Positions 48,301 to 61,900 of a stretch of DNA of 64,000 nucleotides are shown here, piece by piece. The translations under genes were made by a program, and so were the position numbers. Position 1 is the stretch's first letter. Each line of letters opens with the position of its first letter. Under the pieces are notes generated by a model. That model was not told where the DNA came from and made no database searches. It worked only from the letters and a program-made list of their open reading frames with translations. Where the stretch lies: the NCBI GenBank assembly GCA_018389105.1, contig JACATO010000923.1:1178001-1242000 (forward strand). The letters are read 5' to 3'. This DNA is from Nautilus pompilius. Its lineage: Eukaryota > Mollusca > Cephalopoda > Nautilida > Nautilidae.

Positions 48301-51300
48301 TAAATCAGAAAAAAAAAAAAAACATCACTTGAGAAAAATCAATTTCCAGAGGAGCTTTTCTTGGGTAGAATTTCTGAAATCACAGATTCTTCACGCTTGG
48401 CACATGGGAATAGACAAAATGGGGTAGTTACCGCTGCACTGGTTGCTAGGTGGCAGGTGCCATAGTAACAAACACAATATGCATGTGATTGCATATTAAT
48501 TTCTATCCGGTTATTCATGAGCAAAAAAGAGTAAATCCTTAAAAATAATGTTCCTTTTCCTGGGTCTGTCTAACGCAGGCAAAACTAAATTCCTGATGTT
48601 GTTTTGGTTAAATTATTTTGGTGGTACAAATGTGGACAGTGAAGAAGAAAAGATGTTTCTGAAGAAATGATTTTTTGATATGAATGGATGAAGATTCTCT
48701 TATCAAGTTCCTTGAAAAAAGATTAGTTGACAAAAAACCTCTCATCTCCTCAATAAAATAAGAGAGCCAGTTTACTTGTAGCAAGCGATGACTCAGGTCC
48801 ATGTGCTTTCTTTTGTATTCTTCCACCCTGGCTGATGTGTTGCCACGTTTATGCTGCAAATCTTTCAGTTCGTGCGCTATCATCTGCCAAGTAACAATAC
48901 ACATGCACACACAATAATTACAACCAGAATATGATTATCTGAAATTCACAGTTCTGGAAATGGCCTCTGGACAAGAAAGTTACTACAGACTATAATAGAA
49001 ATTAATATTTCAGTAACGTCTTTGTTATCTGGCACCCAGGTGACGGTTAATCAAATATGCCAGCTACTCAAGACTCCTCAATATTACTCTCTTAAGAGGT
49101 TCAAAAGTTTGGTTTACAGGCACTGCGTACGCAATAATGGTGACCAGTAAATTAATCAGGCAACTACCATCTGCAAGCATGGAAGAGTTGACATCCAGAA
49201 TGCCGAGTGACAAACTCCTGTATATGCTGGACACAAGTGTTTCAGATTCCAGTTACTAAGGTATTCCGGATACTAAAGTTCTGGATAACAAAGACTTTAC
49301 TGTAATATGAAATCAAAAGAACATTACAGTCAGCCTGTAACTGAATACAGATACTTAACCTTGAATCTCTGTTATAATAATTCAAACATCATAAGTTAGC
49401 ATGATACATGTACATAGTGGCAATATTTCTTGCAGCATGCAAAGCATGTAGATGATCAGCCACAGAATCTATCAGTTTATCAATGATGTCCTCATTTCCA
49501 CTCAAAAAATTTTAAAGTATTTTTTCCAATTGCTGCTGTGAGATTGTGCTTGGTCATTTAGTCCTTAGTTGTCTATTAAGATGCTCCCATGAATACGCAA
49601 TGGAATTCATACACCCAAGCTCTGTAGGGCCCAAGGAGTTAACAATAACCTGATTACAGTTTAGAATCCCTTGAACACAAGCAAAGAGTATTGCGAAAGA
49701 TGTGGATGTGACTTGGCCACCTATCATCCTGACTTGCTCGACAGCTGGTTATAAAGCTTATAGATGAATAGCCTCAACTTTTTTGACAACATTGAAAATG
49801 GTCAGATATTTAAATCATGGACAAACTCACCTTTTCGAGGTGTTCAAAAAAACCTTTCTTTACAGATATAAACAACAAAGGATCTGTGTGTGTACATCCT
49901 AAACTATTCTGAAATAATGAAAAGTTAGTTAAGCAGAAAATTTCTTCACATTTTTCTTCCCCTAAAAAACTGTAGGCTGCAGTAAGTTTGAAGTCAGGGT
50001 TTTGTCTCAGTCCAGATCATACTTGAGCACCAGCTCCAGATAAACAGCTGTATCGTTGGACAATAAATAATTGTGCAAAATTGTAAAAAATCACAAAAGC
50101 AAAACTAACATCAACTTACATCCAATCTAAGCTGATGAAATTTGTTTTGCTGCTCCTGGAATTTCAACCTCTGTTTGAGCTCTTTGAATCCAATCATAGG
50201 CATTGGAATAAACTTCTCTGCATCTGGATTGTCTTTCTTGGCTTGTTGCCATAGTAATGGATCAGTTCCTAGAAACAGGAATACATTTTTTAGACAAACA
50301 TTACTAAATATGGCATAACACTGAATGAATTTTGCTACCATCGCACCCATTCCAACTTCAGAACAAAAAAAAGAGATATAAAAGAGAGAAAAACACAAAC
50401 ACTTTCAGTAGCATTAATGTCCAAGCATCAGGCATTTTTAGATGATAAAGTGTTCATTAGATCCTCAGATGCAATCTGCTGTGTCTAAAACCATACTGAT
50501 ACCCCTTTGATATTTCAATTTTCTTGAGAAAAAAAAAAAGAAACCAACCAAGATTTAGTTCTTTCTTTAACAACGATGGCAGCATTTATGTTGTTTTTAA
50601 GGGTCTCTCTGCCGGTGTGTAACCACACAAGAACTATAGTGCCAAACAATGTAGTTTGTTTAAAGTGCGTACACCTAATGAAGTACTGTAGTAACATTAA
50701 AAAAAAAAAACTTGGCAACAGAAAGAGTGGAATAAATTAGCAGTTTTGCTGATAATGTAACCGGTTTAAAATTTAAACCGATAAGACCATACAAGGCCCC
50801 TGTGAAAGAACAAACTGTGAATCATAAGTTAGTGCGTCATCTAAACAGCGACAAAAATAAATGGTAATATTTTGATGCCGCTACATTTATTTTGAATGAA
50901 AACATTAACGTCATTTATAAAATTCCATGAGGCGTGTAAAGAATAACTGATTGAAGAACACTTTTGTTACCAGTTGGCGGGTTGTCCAGGTATAACTTTA
51001 GTTGTTCGGGTGAGATAGCGCTTTTTGGAATGATGTCCTCCACATTCAGAGGATTCTCCATCAGTTTCTTCCTCACCGTTTGCTGTGTAAGATAAGCGTG
51101 CACTTCAGAAGCAGGGTACCGCTTTGTCTGTCCTGTAACTTGCCGCTCCAGGATGTAGATAATCATCTCTGTCCTATAGAGAGAAAAAATGGTTCCATCA
51201 AACCTACTAAGAATCACTGCCAGCAGGAATATCCTAGCAGAGGTGTGCAGAGGAGTCATAATATTTGGAAAATAGCACACATCATGCAGAAAGTTGAAAA

Positions 51301-54300
51301 ACGTCATTAAAGATAAAATGCCAGAGACTATATAATTAATAATATTTAATGGCGTACATGGAAGACAGATATACAATTCTACTGCTACAGCACAGGGTGA
51401 AATACCATAATGGTTCTAATTGCTGCTCATCAAAATCTGAATGTTGGCGATAGATGATTATTGGGGTTAAAAAGTCAAAAATGAGATTCAAACTTTCCTA
51501 GGATTAGCAAAGGATTGCTATGCGTAAACTATGTATGATAATACAAGCCAAGTAACATTGTACATAGAAGAGAAACAACACAGATCTATATGTAATGAAA
51601 AGATGAAAAAAAAACAAAAAAACAACAGCTGCGCCGCAGGTTTCATCGATCTTCCTGCGATTCTCACGCTATGGTCATGACGTTTGGTAAACTAGTAAAG
51701 AAGTTGCTGATCCCTTTTAGCATCTTGCCGTTTCCAGCCGGTAGGGTCTCTCTTGCCCCCGGGCAGGCCCCTGATTAGTCTTCGCTCGTTAGTTCCATTC
51801 CTAAGTTATTTTTTCTGTTAACATCAAATTTCCTCGACACCCTTAAAAACAGGCAGTAATTAAAGCACCAGACAGTACCTGCTAGCATTGTTCAATTCAA
51901 TAAACCACTATTAAAGCACGTTTTAGCAACACATATTAATTAATTGTACATATTTAGGCCAAAAACCCGTTTTTGCTCATATATATGACCCCCCCTTTTT
52001 CCCTTTGGCATGTTAACCAGACTAGCTGCCATAAACACACCAGAAATATCCAGCACATCACCATATTGGTTATAATTGCTGCCCATGCTCCAATAAACAT
52101 CCACCCCATTTAGGAACATTTCAGCTACTTCGTAGACAAAATTACCCCTGAAATTGTATTAAGATACTAAATAAAACTCAGCTCAGTTGGAATTAGTGTA
52201 GCCTGGTTCAGAGTCCTTTCCATCAATGAAGTGTATGTACCAGTGATAAACTTAGATTTTTTATTCATGATATTTTGCTCTTTAGTTGTTGATGAACTGC
52301 TCTTACATCGTTCCCAGTTTGGTAGTACTGCGGAAGGCGCCCCTCCTCCGGCCACATGACTGCGGTCCGCACACAAGGGGTGCGTGAACAGCGATTGTGT
52401 CAGATCCCTGCTAGCTGTACCTTTTACCATCACCACCGATGCTTTCCCAAGTGTTCCCTCATCTGAAGTTCTCAGAGCAATCATGTGGTGTCCACAGGGG
52501 AATCAGTACCGAGATTCTGGTCGATTGTTTTCTACCTACATTAATCGCAGATACTTTTTATTTTAAACCTATAGCCTGCTCTCCCACATTTTCCGAGCTA
52601 ACCTGCCACTCAGCGCGGGTGTGTAACTTTGCTGTGCACACTATCCACACGTAAGGCGATCAGGGTACAACAAACTAACTCCTAACCCTGGCTTTCGTTT
52701 TGCTTCAATCATAGTTGTTTATCAGACTGAGTTTTCTAGGCCAAGGAAATGTGTTAGAATAAACATCTGTCCCCTACAGTCCCTGCTATAAAGATTAGGC
52801 AGCTAAGAAATCACCTGGAACAGTTTTTTCAGTTATGAAGAGCAATCATCAGCAGGTTGTATAGTTTTTAATCTGTGTGTTCTGTGATATTAAACATGTA
52901 AAAGAAAGTATACATAGATTTGACATAAGTAAATAAAGATCCCCCCAGACTTAAATAAGCCATTCCAGTCAAAGTATAAGCACATGGTTTTAAGCTATAA
53001 GTACAGAAGGAAAGTCCACCATAAAGGAAGTCCATGAAAACTAAACTCTGAGAGGTGCATAGTTGTGCAATGGAACATTAGAGATTTTCAAGTGGCTTTT
53101 ACCAAAGGCACCAGATATTATACTTTCAACTGTTAATGTGTATATTGGATGCCTAAAGACACCAAAATATGAGGTCTGTTGAAAAAGTATCCGACCTTAT
53201 GCTGGGAAAAAAAATTATGTACTTGGTGGGATTCAATTGCTAATCCCCTTCGAAGTAGACCCCTTGTGCCTCCACATACTTAGCCCAGCTATCCTTCCAC
53301 TGTTTGAAGCAAGTCTGGAATGCTTCTTCCGGAATGGCTCTCAGCTCCGCCGTCGCATTCCGCATGATGTCCTCTCGGCTCTCAAAGTGGGAGCCTTTCA
53401 GTGGCATCTTCATTTTTGGGAACAACCATAAATCAGAACGAGCCATGTCTGGAGAGTAGGGAGCCTGGTGAAAGAGTAAACTTCCTTTCTTTGCCAAGAA
53501 ACCTTGGATCAGCTGTGACGAATGAGCCGGAGCGTTGTCAATATGCAGCTGCCAGTTTTGCGAGGCCCACAGATCTAGTCTCTTGTGCCAAACTGCATCA
53601 CGAAGATGTCAGAGGACTTCCTGATAGTACTCCTTTGTAACTGTTTGTCCTTCTGATGTGTATTCGTGATGCACAATGCCTCGATAGTCAAAGAAAACAG
53701 TCAGCATCACCTTAATTTTGCTCCGGACCTGACGTGCTTTTTTGGGCTTTGGCGACATTGGGTGCTTCCACTGTGATGACTGAGCTTTGGTTTCCGGGTT
53801 GTACCCATACACCCACGTCTCATCTCCAGTTATCACGGTATTCTGGAACTCAGGATCCCTGTTGGCAGTATCCAGCAGGTCCTGCACAACCTCAAGACGA
53901 AGTTGTTGTTGTTCCCGAGAAAGCAGCTTGGGCACAAATTTCGCTGTCACTCTGCCCAAGCCCAAATCATCCTTTAAAATTGCATGTGCAGAATCTTTAC
54001 CGATCCCAACCTCGTCACCAATTTCACACACCGTCAAACAACGATCCTCCATTATCAAGGTCCACACTTTCTCGATAACAACTGCATTGTGGCTTGTTGA
54101 CTGCCTCCCTCCTGGAATGCTGGTTCCTCCCCCCACTGGTGGGCGGCCATCCTTGAACCTGTTGTAACATTCTTTTATTTTGGTAACACCCTTGGCATTG
54201 TCAGCAGAAACCTGTTGAATTTTGCGAATTGTTTCCGCTTGGGTATCTCCCAGCTTTCGGAAAAACTTGATGCAAGATCGTTGCTCCACACGTTCTGTTG

Positions 54301-55900
54301 TCACGGGCGAAATGAAAATGCGGCGAGTTAGTAGTACAGCATCTCTCACGCTGGCTGCCTGACAGCGACTGACGCATCAAGCAAGCCCGCCAAAAACCAC
54401 GCATGCGCATGAAGGCATGCGGCTCCACTATGCACACTTTTGCCTCCCTAACGTCATTACTTCCCACGGGAAAAAATAAAGTCGGATACTTTTTCGACAG
54501 ACCTTGTAGACACTTCATTCTTTGATCCCACCTGGCTGCATCTGACACGTGCAGAAGAACTATCAAAATGCTTCTTCACAATATGAGATACAACAGATGG
54601 GCAGTGAGATGCAAACACTGTAACCAACTGCACTGGGCTATGATGATGATACTAGTGTGTATATGTGAGACTCCATGCTGTCACTTCTACATGTAGAAAG
54701 ACCCAAGCGAGAGTCATTATATGTGGTGGTGGCAGGTGACATTATCTCTCTCTCTCACACATGCATGCACGACTGCTAACTGTGAGTCCACATTCCATAT
54801 GCCACTCTTTTGTTGATTCCATACTAAGCCATAAATAGCAGCACCTGAAACATTTTTAAATAGAAAAGTGCAATTCAACTATCAGCTACTTGCTGGGACT
54901 ACCCCTTATTAGGTGCCAGGTGTATTCCCAGCAAGATATAAATTCTTCCATGCCCGGTGACACAATCGATTCCTAGATAGGAATATATAATGATAAATTC
55001 AATAGCCAAATATAGGCACCCTTAACACTGAATTATAAATCAACACTGACTTAACACCAGCATGTGACAGCCAAACTTTGAGCAATGACTAATTGTTTTG
55101 TATATAAAGTGTTAGCTTCCTTGCATTTCATCCTCGGTGCAATATATTTAGATAAAAAAAACCTTGTTTTAAATCTTGAGCAAATACACAGATATATAAC
55201 ACTCACATTTTTGTTTGGACTGCTTTTTACAACAGAAGTAATCTTAAATTTTGTTAGTGAACAAACCTCTGACTGTAAAAGATTGTAACCAGCTATAAAC
55301 AAGAGAATTTACAAAGTTTACCCATCTTTAAAACGATTTGTCTTGTTTTTCTTTAGCTAGAGATTACATGAAATTATATAATCAAGAGTAAACTTAGCTT
55401 CATTTTTCAAATGATTTTTTAACACAGCGAACCATCTCTAAACCAAAATATTCCAGAGATCAAAATTAAAACTGAAGCTGGCAATTTTCAGATAATGGAA
55501 ATGAGTTTACTGAAAATGTTGGTCAGCCAATCTGATTGCCAAAATAACTTCACCCCATAGAACAGTTTTTACACACTGCTATGAGCAGAGAAAGATTGTA
55601 ACACCACTGGTTTAAAATTTTTAACAGGTTTTTTTTTCCCCCAGTAATCTTAAATCTGAATCTATTTATTCATTATTTATCCAGAGAGTAAATCCTTTCT
55701 CTCAATTCCCAAAAAACTTTAAGGAGATGTGTCTAAGCTTCTAATAAAATTTGAGTTTCTATTAATGAGAATATCCACTGAATGAAAGGGGGAAGATTGA
55801 CTATTCCAGTTTAAGAGAGCATTCCTTTGTTGTATTTCCGATCAGCTTGAAAACAGTCATCAGCAATGATGACTGATACAGGCATAAGAGAAAGGACAGG

Positions 55901-55936
<36 letters not shown>

Positions 55937-58900
55937 ACATCAAACTAAAAACAGAAATAACGATGCTAATAGGGAGTGCTAAATTGAGTTAATTCTTATA
56001 AACTCTTCATAATCCTTAATAACTTTTCTAAAAAGGATCTTAGTTTCATCACATCTATCTCACTAGGAGCAATAAAAATACATTTTTTGTCTATATTAGT
56101 TGCAGGTAAACCTCCATCTATAACTTCTTAACATAAATCTATGAAACATTTCAACTGTTGGCAAAATTTCAGTTTCTTTTATATTTTCAGCAAATTCAGT
56201 TAAATTCTAAAAATAAACAACCAAGATAACACTTTCTATTTTGAATTTTAAATGTGATAAAAAATATTTTCGTTAGATCTTTCAACAAATTTTCAAGAAA
56301 TTAGCTGAGGATAAGCTGAAAAGAATCATAATAATAAACATCTTTATTAACTTCGTACTAACAAGTCCAGCGTGTACCAGAAGTTTTAGAATGTAAATCT
56401 AACATCACATCCTATTTTATTAGGTTTACTAGGAAGAGTCTGCTATGAAAACATTCCTAATATGAACATTTTTTTACATTTTTCTATGCCAAAATTAATG
56501 GTACTGTCATTTAGTTATATAAAATTAATTAACAAATAGCACCAATTATTAAAACATTTTTAAATGGTGAAATATGTCCAAATATTAAACCTGAACCAAC
56601 AAACTCAGCTTCCCTTTCCAAATTTACAAACATCACTAAGTAAAGATCAGTTATCTTAATACTTTCACCTGCAGTATCTTCTAATCTACATAAACATTCA
56701 CTTCCAATCTTTGTATATAAACCAATATAGTAGAACAGATTTTTTTCAAATAATTTAATGTAGTAAAACAGCCCAAGAAATCCACAGACTTCTTCATCTT
56801 TACTTACACATTGTACATCTTCATTAAAAAAATCTCGTTAAGCCTGGCTAAATCATATTAAGAAAGCTGATTATAAATTATCAAACAGAAAAGACTACAA
56901 AGGCCTGATTATTTGCCTGAAAGTAATCTTAAGTCTTACATCAGCTTTATTTTTTAGCCTTTCTGATTATTTTCACATAATTAAATAGCACCTATCTAAA
57001 ACCACATTATGTTTAAAGTTTATCATGAAACTCATTTAAACATTTTTGTCAATAACCAAATCTTCCCATTTAATATACTAGATTTTCTGGCATTCTCTAA
57101 CGAATTTTATTTAAGTGTTCTCGATCTTTCTGAATGCCCTATTCTGCTGTATTACCCGATCCAGCTCTTAATGCATTTATATCTTGAAAAACTTCAATTT
57201 TTCAAATTCTGAATCTTGATTTATACCATTTTTTTCCCAAACCATAAGGTTTTCTAACTTTAGTGATACTCTCAGTGTTTTCACCAAAAGCTTTGTTGAT
57301 TACTGAATATATATCTAATCATTCAATTTAAAGTTCATTTTTTGGCATATCAATCATCTCCAAACAATATCCATTTTCTTTCTCTTAATAATTTAATAAA
57401 ATATACCTCATTTCCTAAATCAGTTATTTTGCCATCTTGATCTGTAATCTAAATGAGGAAGCTTGAAATAAAATTTCTCTTAAACTGGAATATAAACTAC
57501 ATTTTTCTGGCATTTCAACTATTCCAGGTTAAAAAGTATGTTCATTCATATGATCTTTATCTTAAAGCACAAAGCAGAAGAATAAAATTAAAGAGTTAAA
57601 AATCAACTTTACAGTTCAAACTGACAACAATAATTGAGGTTAGCAGAGTTACCTTTAATGGTAATCTAATATTCTTTGTTTGAAACCCAAAGTTTATTAT
57701 TTTTTCATGCCTTTGAATTTCACAGCTAGGTTCTTATGACCTCTCACAAATTGCATCTAAAGTTATTGTAGTCCTCTAGATCCATTATCGGTACTAGAGC
57801 TAAAAAATTATTTGTATTATTAGCATTTGAAAAAGTATAGTTTGGATCAGGAATATTATTTGTCTCTTCAAAATATTCTACACCTATTTCTGATTTTTCA
57901 TCTTTTAACCCTACTCCTATTATTTGACAAATGTTTTGAGTCTAAATTCTCACTTAATGCATCCGTATTTTCAAAAATATTATGTTGTTTATTAAGCTTA
58001 TTAGAAAACTCACATTTTATTATTTGATAATCAGGTTTATGTAAAGATTTTCCAAAAAAATCTAAAATAACCTTAATATCCCAAATCTAACAACATGCTA
58101 GCTAGTAGAGTGGTTCTGCCATATCTACTTGCTCCTATAATCAATCCACATACGATTTTAGATAATAAGAAAAATATAATAGTCTCTATACTGTTTTTAT
58201 TTTTCGATCAGGTTTAATTTTGAATTCAATCTCACCTTCTGTAAACTCAATGCTATCAGAAGATACCCCAAATTCAGTATATAAATCATGTTATCTATCT
58301 ATGGAATCAGCAGAATCCGCCCAAAGATTAATCTAATAAATAAAGATTGGTTGAGTACATACTTTCTCATTCTAAATTTAATCTCATTTATATATAAAAT
58401 ATGACTAAACTATTTTTTAGCATGCACATCTTTAGTACACTGCATACAACTGATTAGTAGTTTATTCAAATTAGTAACTTAATTTTGCATTTGTAGACTT
58501 AATACATTTTCACAATTATCTCTAGTATTTCATTAATACTAGGTCATTTTATTAACATGTGCTTTTTAAAGTTTTTGGGAGATGGACAAGTGTAATAGTT
58601 TGTACAGTTTTCTTAAATGTTTCATATTTTTACCAGAAACAAAATATTTGTAGACCTCATTCTCTGCGTTTAATTTAAAATAAGGTTTTAGCCAAGGTGC
58701 TAGCCTGCTCTAGATTTTGTGGTAAAACCCATTTATCATTAAGCAGAGTTTGGACACAGCCAAACAATAGATATTATTAGCATCTAAGTAAATATAAGAT
58801 TTTTCTTTAGTTGAATAATAATTTACATTTAAAACTATACAATCTTGGTCATCTAATTTGCAGCATATTCTGGATTGAGATCTGATATTTTTCTTCTACC

Positions 58901-61900
58901 AAATATATTTAGATACTTCAAGAGTTTTAAAATTATCTTTACATATATTTGCATAGATTATCAGATATTGCATGTCCCTCTTATACCTTGTTTTATGATC
59001 AATAACACATCATAAAATGTCAGGAGATAGAATTATTTTGTCCTCTTTAAATAAACAGTCAAGGCTACAGAGGATACTGTAAAGAATTGAAATGGTTATA
59101 ATTTATAAGCCTTCTGACATACAATTCTAAAGTTTTCAAATATATCAGCTGAAAGACAGATGTAGATTTAAAGTACGTATCAATAGTATACTCTTTTGAC
59201 TTACTTCAAAATCAGTCTGAGATCTAATTTATTGTAAAAAATATTTTTTTGTTAATTCATTAAGACACAGATAATCTTATCAAAACTTATTCCAATAAAC
59301 TAAAAATTTGATCTTACTAGACTTACATGCCATTTTATCTTTCTTAAATTCTCTATTAACATGTTTTAAATGAAAATGAACTGTTTTTCAGATGTTTTCG
59401 GTACAATAGAGATACTTTTTTAAAAGAAAGATCTAGCTTAAAAAAACTAAGATGTACACCATAATTAGATGTACTGTAAAAGATTACATGTGATTTGGGT
59501 ATTTGAAATTTAGATTACACTTTTTATGAGATGTACCTATAAATTGATGAGATATGAAAATGATCTCTTACTTTATCTTCATTATGTTTATCACATACAT
59601 GGCAAGTTTTAGATTTTATAAATAAATTCTGTATGATCTTCATTTGTGTATATCATTAGTCTGAGGTTTGATTAAACAGTATATTTTAAGAGATATTTTC
59701 TGCTTTTTAGTTTGTGCTCTAAACTATCCAATCTCATATTTTGTATATTCAGATAACAAAAAGATGGATAAAACAAAGAAGCTTTTAGTAAAACACTTTC
59801 AAAATCTGAACATAGTTTTAAATTACTGTTTATCATTAAGCATATTAGGTAATCTAGGTAAAACTGGTGAAATTTTGCCACATGCTTTTTGTTTTATAAG
59901 CCCTTTCTTATCACTATAATCAAACATTATTGTAGATACAGATTTTTTCTATGAAGTGATACTTGAGATCTGACTACAGATAGATCTTTATTAAAGTAAA
60001 ATGCAATCTGTATTGAGCCATGATTTACATGACTTTTTCACAATATTTATTTTTGATTCTATGTGGTTGTTTACAGCAGCATTATAAGTTATTCTATTAA
60101 TATCTAATTCATGTTCAAATGGTTTTCTACCCTATCAGATGGTATTTACCATCTTCTGGGTGTAAATATGCTAGCATAGACCAAATAAAGCATTTTTAAT
60201 TAATTGATGAACATCTAATGTTTTGTAAATTTAAAACAGCTCTTATATTTTTATAAAGTCAGGCATTTTTTATATAAGATTATACTCTGAGTAAATCATA
60301 CTTTTTACAATAAGATGTAAAACTCTACATATACTAAACTCTATTAGCTAGATGGTTAAAATATTCTTTAAGATTAAATTCATTAAATAGTGCATAAATA
60401 TTATCTGTCAAGTAATTTACTCCTTTCACATTAATATCAGTCTCTTTAAATTCAACATAAACAAAATTATAATTGGCATATGGGGTCTAGAAATCTTTTC
60501 CAATTTTTTCTTAATTGCATTAAAAAAGGCAAAAGTCTTCAGATTTACCATTAGATGCGGTTACCTTAAGTCAAACACTTGTAATAGGTTGTTCCTATCA
60601 ATACTTTTATAATCAAAATAATTTTTCTTCTTCAATTTTACCTCTTCTTTGTAACAAGTGTTAAAGGCCTAAGACAAGTTAAAAAATCTCCATCTATTAT
60701 ATGATAAAAATGAAACTTCAAGCTGGCTTGTATTTATGATCAAGGTATTTTTAAGACTTTCCTTGATGAATCTTTATCAGGACCTTTTATTTATTATTAT
60801 GCCAATTCATCAGAATTAAAGAAATGTGGCTTGAAAATATAACTCAAAATTTGTGATCTAAACTCATTAAATAATTTTTTAAAACATTTTTTCTAATGAA
60901 CTATTTCATTCTCTGAGACTGCTCTAAATATTCTAAAAAATATTTAAAATATAATTAAGATTTAACTCTGTTTTGCAAACGTTTTTCTTCTAAAAACTAA
61001 AACATGCACGTAAATGATTCTCAAACCCCAATAAAGATATTTTCTGAACTTTAGTCTTGATAAAATCTGTTGTTTCTTGAATGTCATCCTAGTAAAATAA
61101 TTAATTTGACAGTCAATTTTTGTAGCAATGTTTCTTGGAAAATTTCTCTCAAAAAAATAGAAGTCAGCATTATTTATTTATGTAAATTTGCAGTCACAAA
61201 CCTTGACAATTTTATTCTTAGTGCTGCCCCCATAGAGTAACAAAAGTTATCATACCGTAGTGTAGATATATATATATATATAGGTTTTCATAATTTTCAG
61301 ACAGTGGTTATGTATAGGTGTGGCACTGTCCAGCACAAGAATTTTCATTAAATTATTTGCAAGCCACATAAATATGGTGGTCTGTGAAGGAAATGTAAAT
61401 TCTGCCAAATAAATCAACATTCTCTGAGAGGGACTTCTATTCCAAAAAAAAAAGCAGTATTTTTATGAAAGATGGTGACCCAGCTCTCATTTATCTGGCA
61501 GCAAAGATGGAAAGTGAGTTAGGGTATCACAACTTTGCCATGGCCTAGACAATCAGTGGACATGAGCCCCAATGAACATGTGGATGATCAACTGATTCCT
61601 GTAAAGTCTCTTCAAACTTATGACTCTCAAATACAGATTCTCTGCCAGGAATGGGATGCAATCCCAGATGAGGATTGCTGATCTTGTCCAAGAGTCACCT
61701 CACTGCTGTATGACAATGTATTAACTGCACTCATATTCTGCCAGCACTATATGTATGGTTTCAAAATAAAGTTTTTTTTAAAATTTGGGAGTCTATTTAC
61801 CTATGTCAAGTCTAATAATTTTAAAGTTATTTTTTTAAGAAAGATTAGAACTTACTTATCATCAGGCAGTGGTTTCACACCTTCAATATGTACAGAAAGA

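Noticed and set aside
48339-48524. Small minus-strand open frame in a NUP54 intron
   Set aside because: It has no splice sites in phase with neighbouring NUP54 exons, and those exons already join without it.
52170-52215. tRNA/SINE-like A and B box strings
   Set aside because: The two boxes are only about 20 bases apart and no cloverleaf can be drawn, so neither a tRNA nor a SINE head is supported.
53401-54167. Plus-strand open frames over the mariner copy
   Set aside because: They are antisense shadows of the minus-strand transposase.
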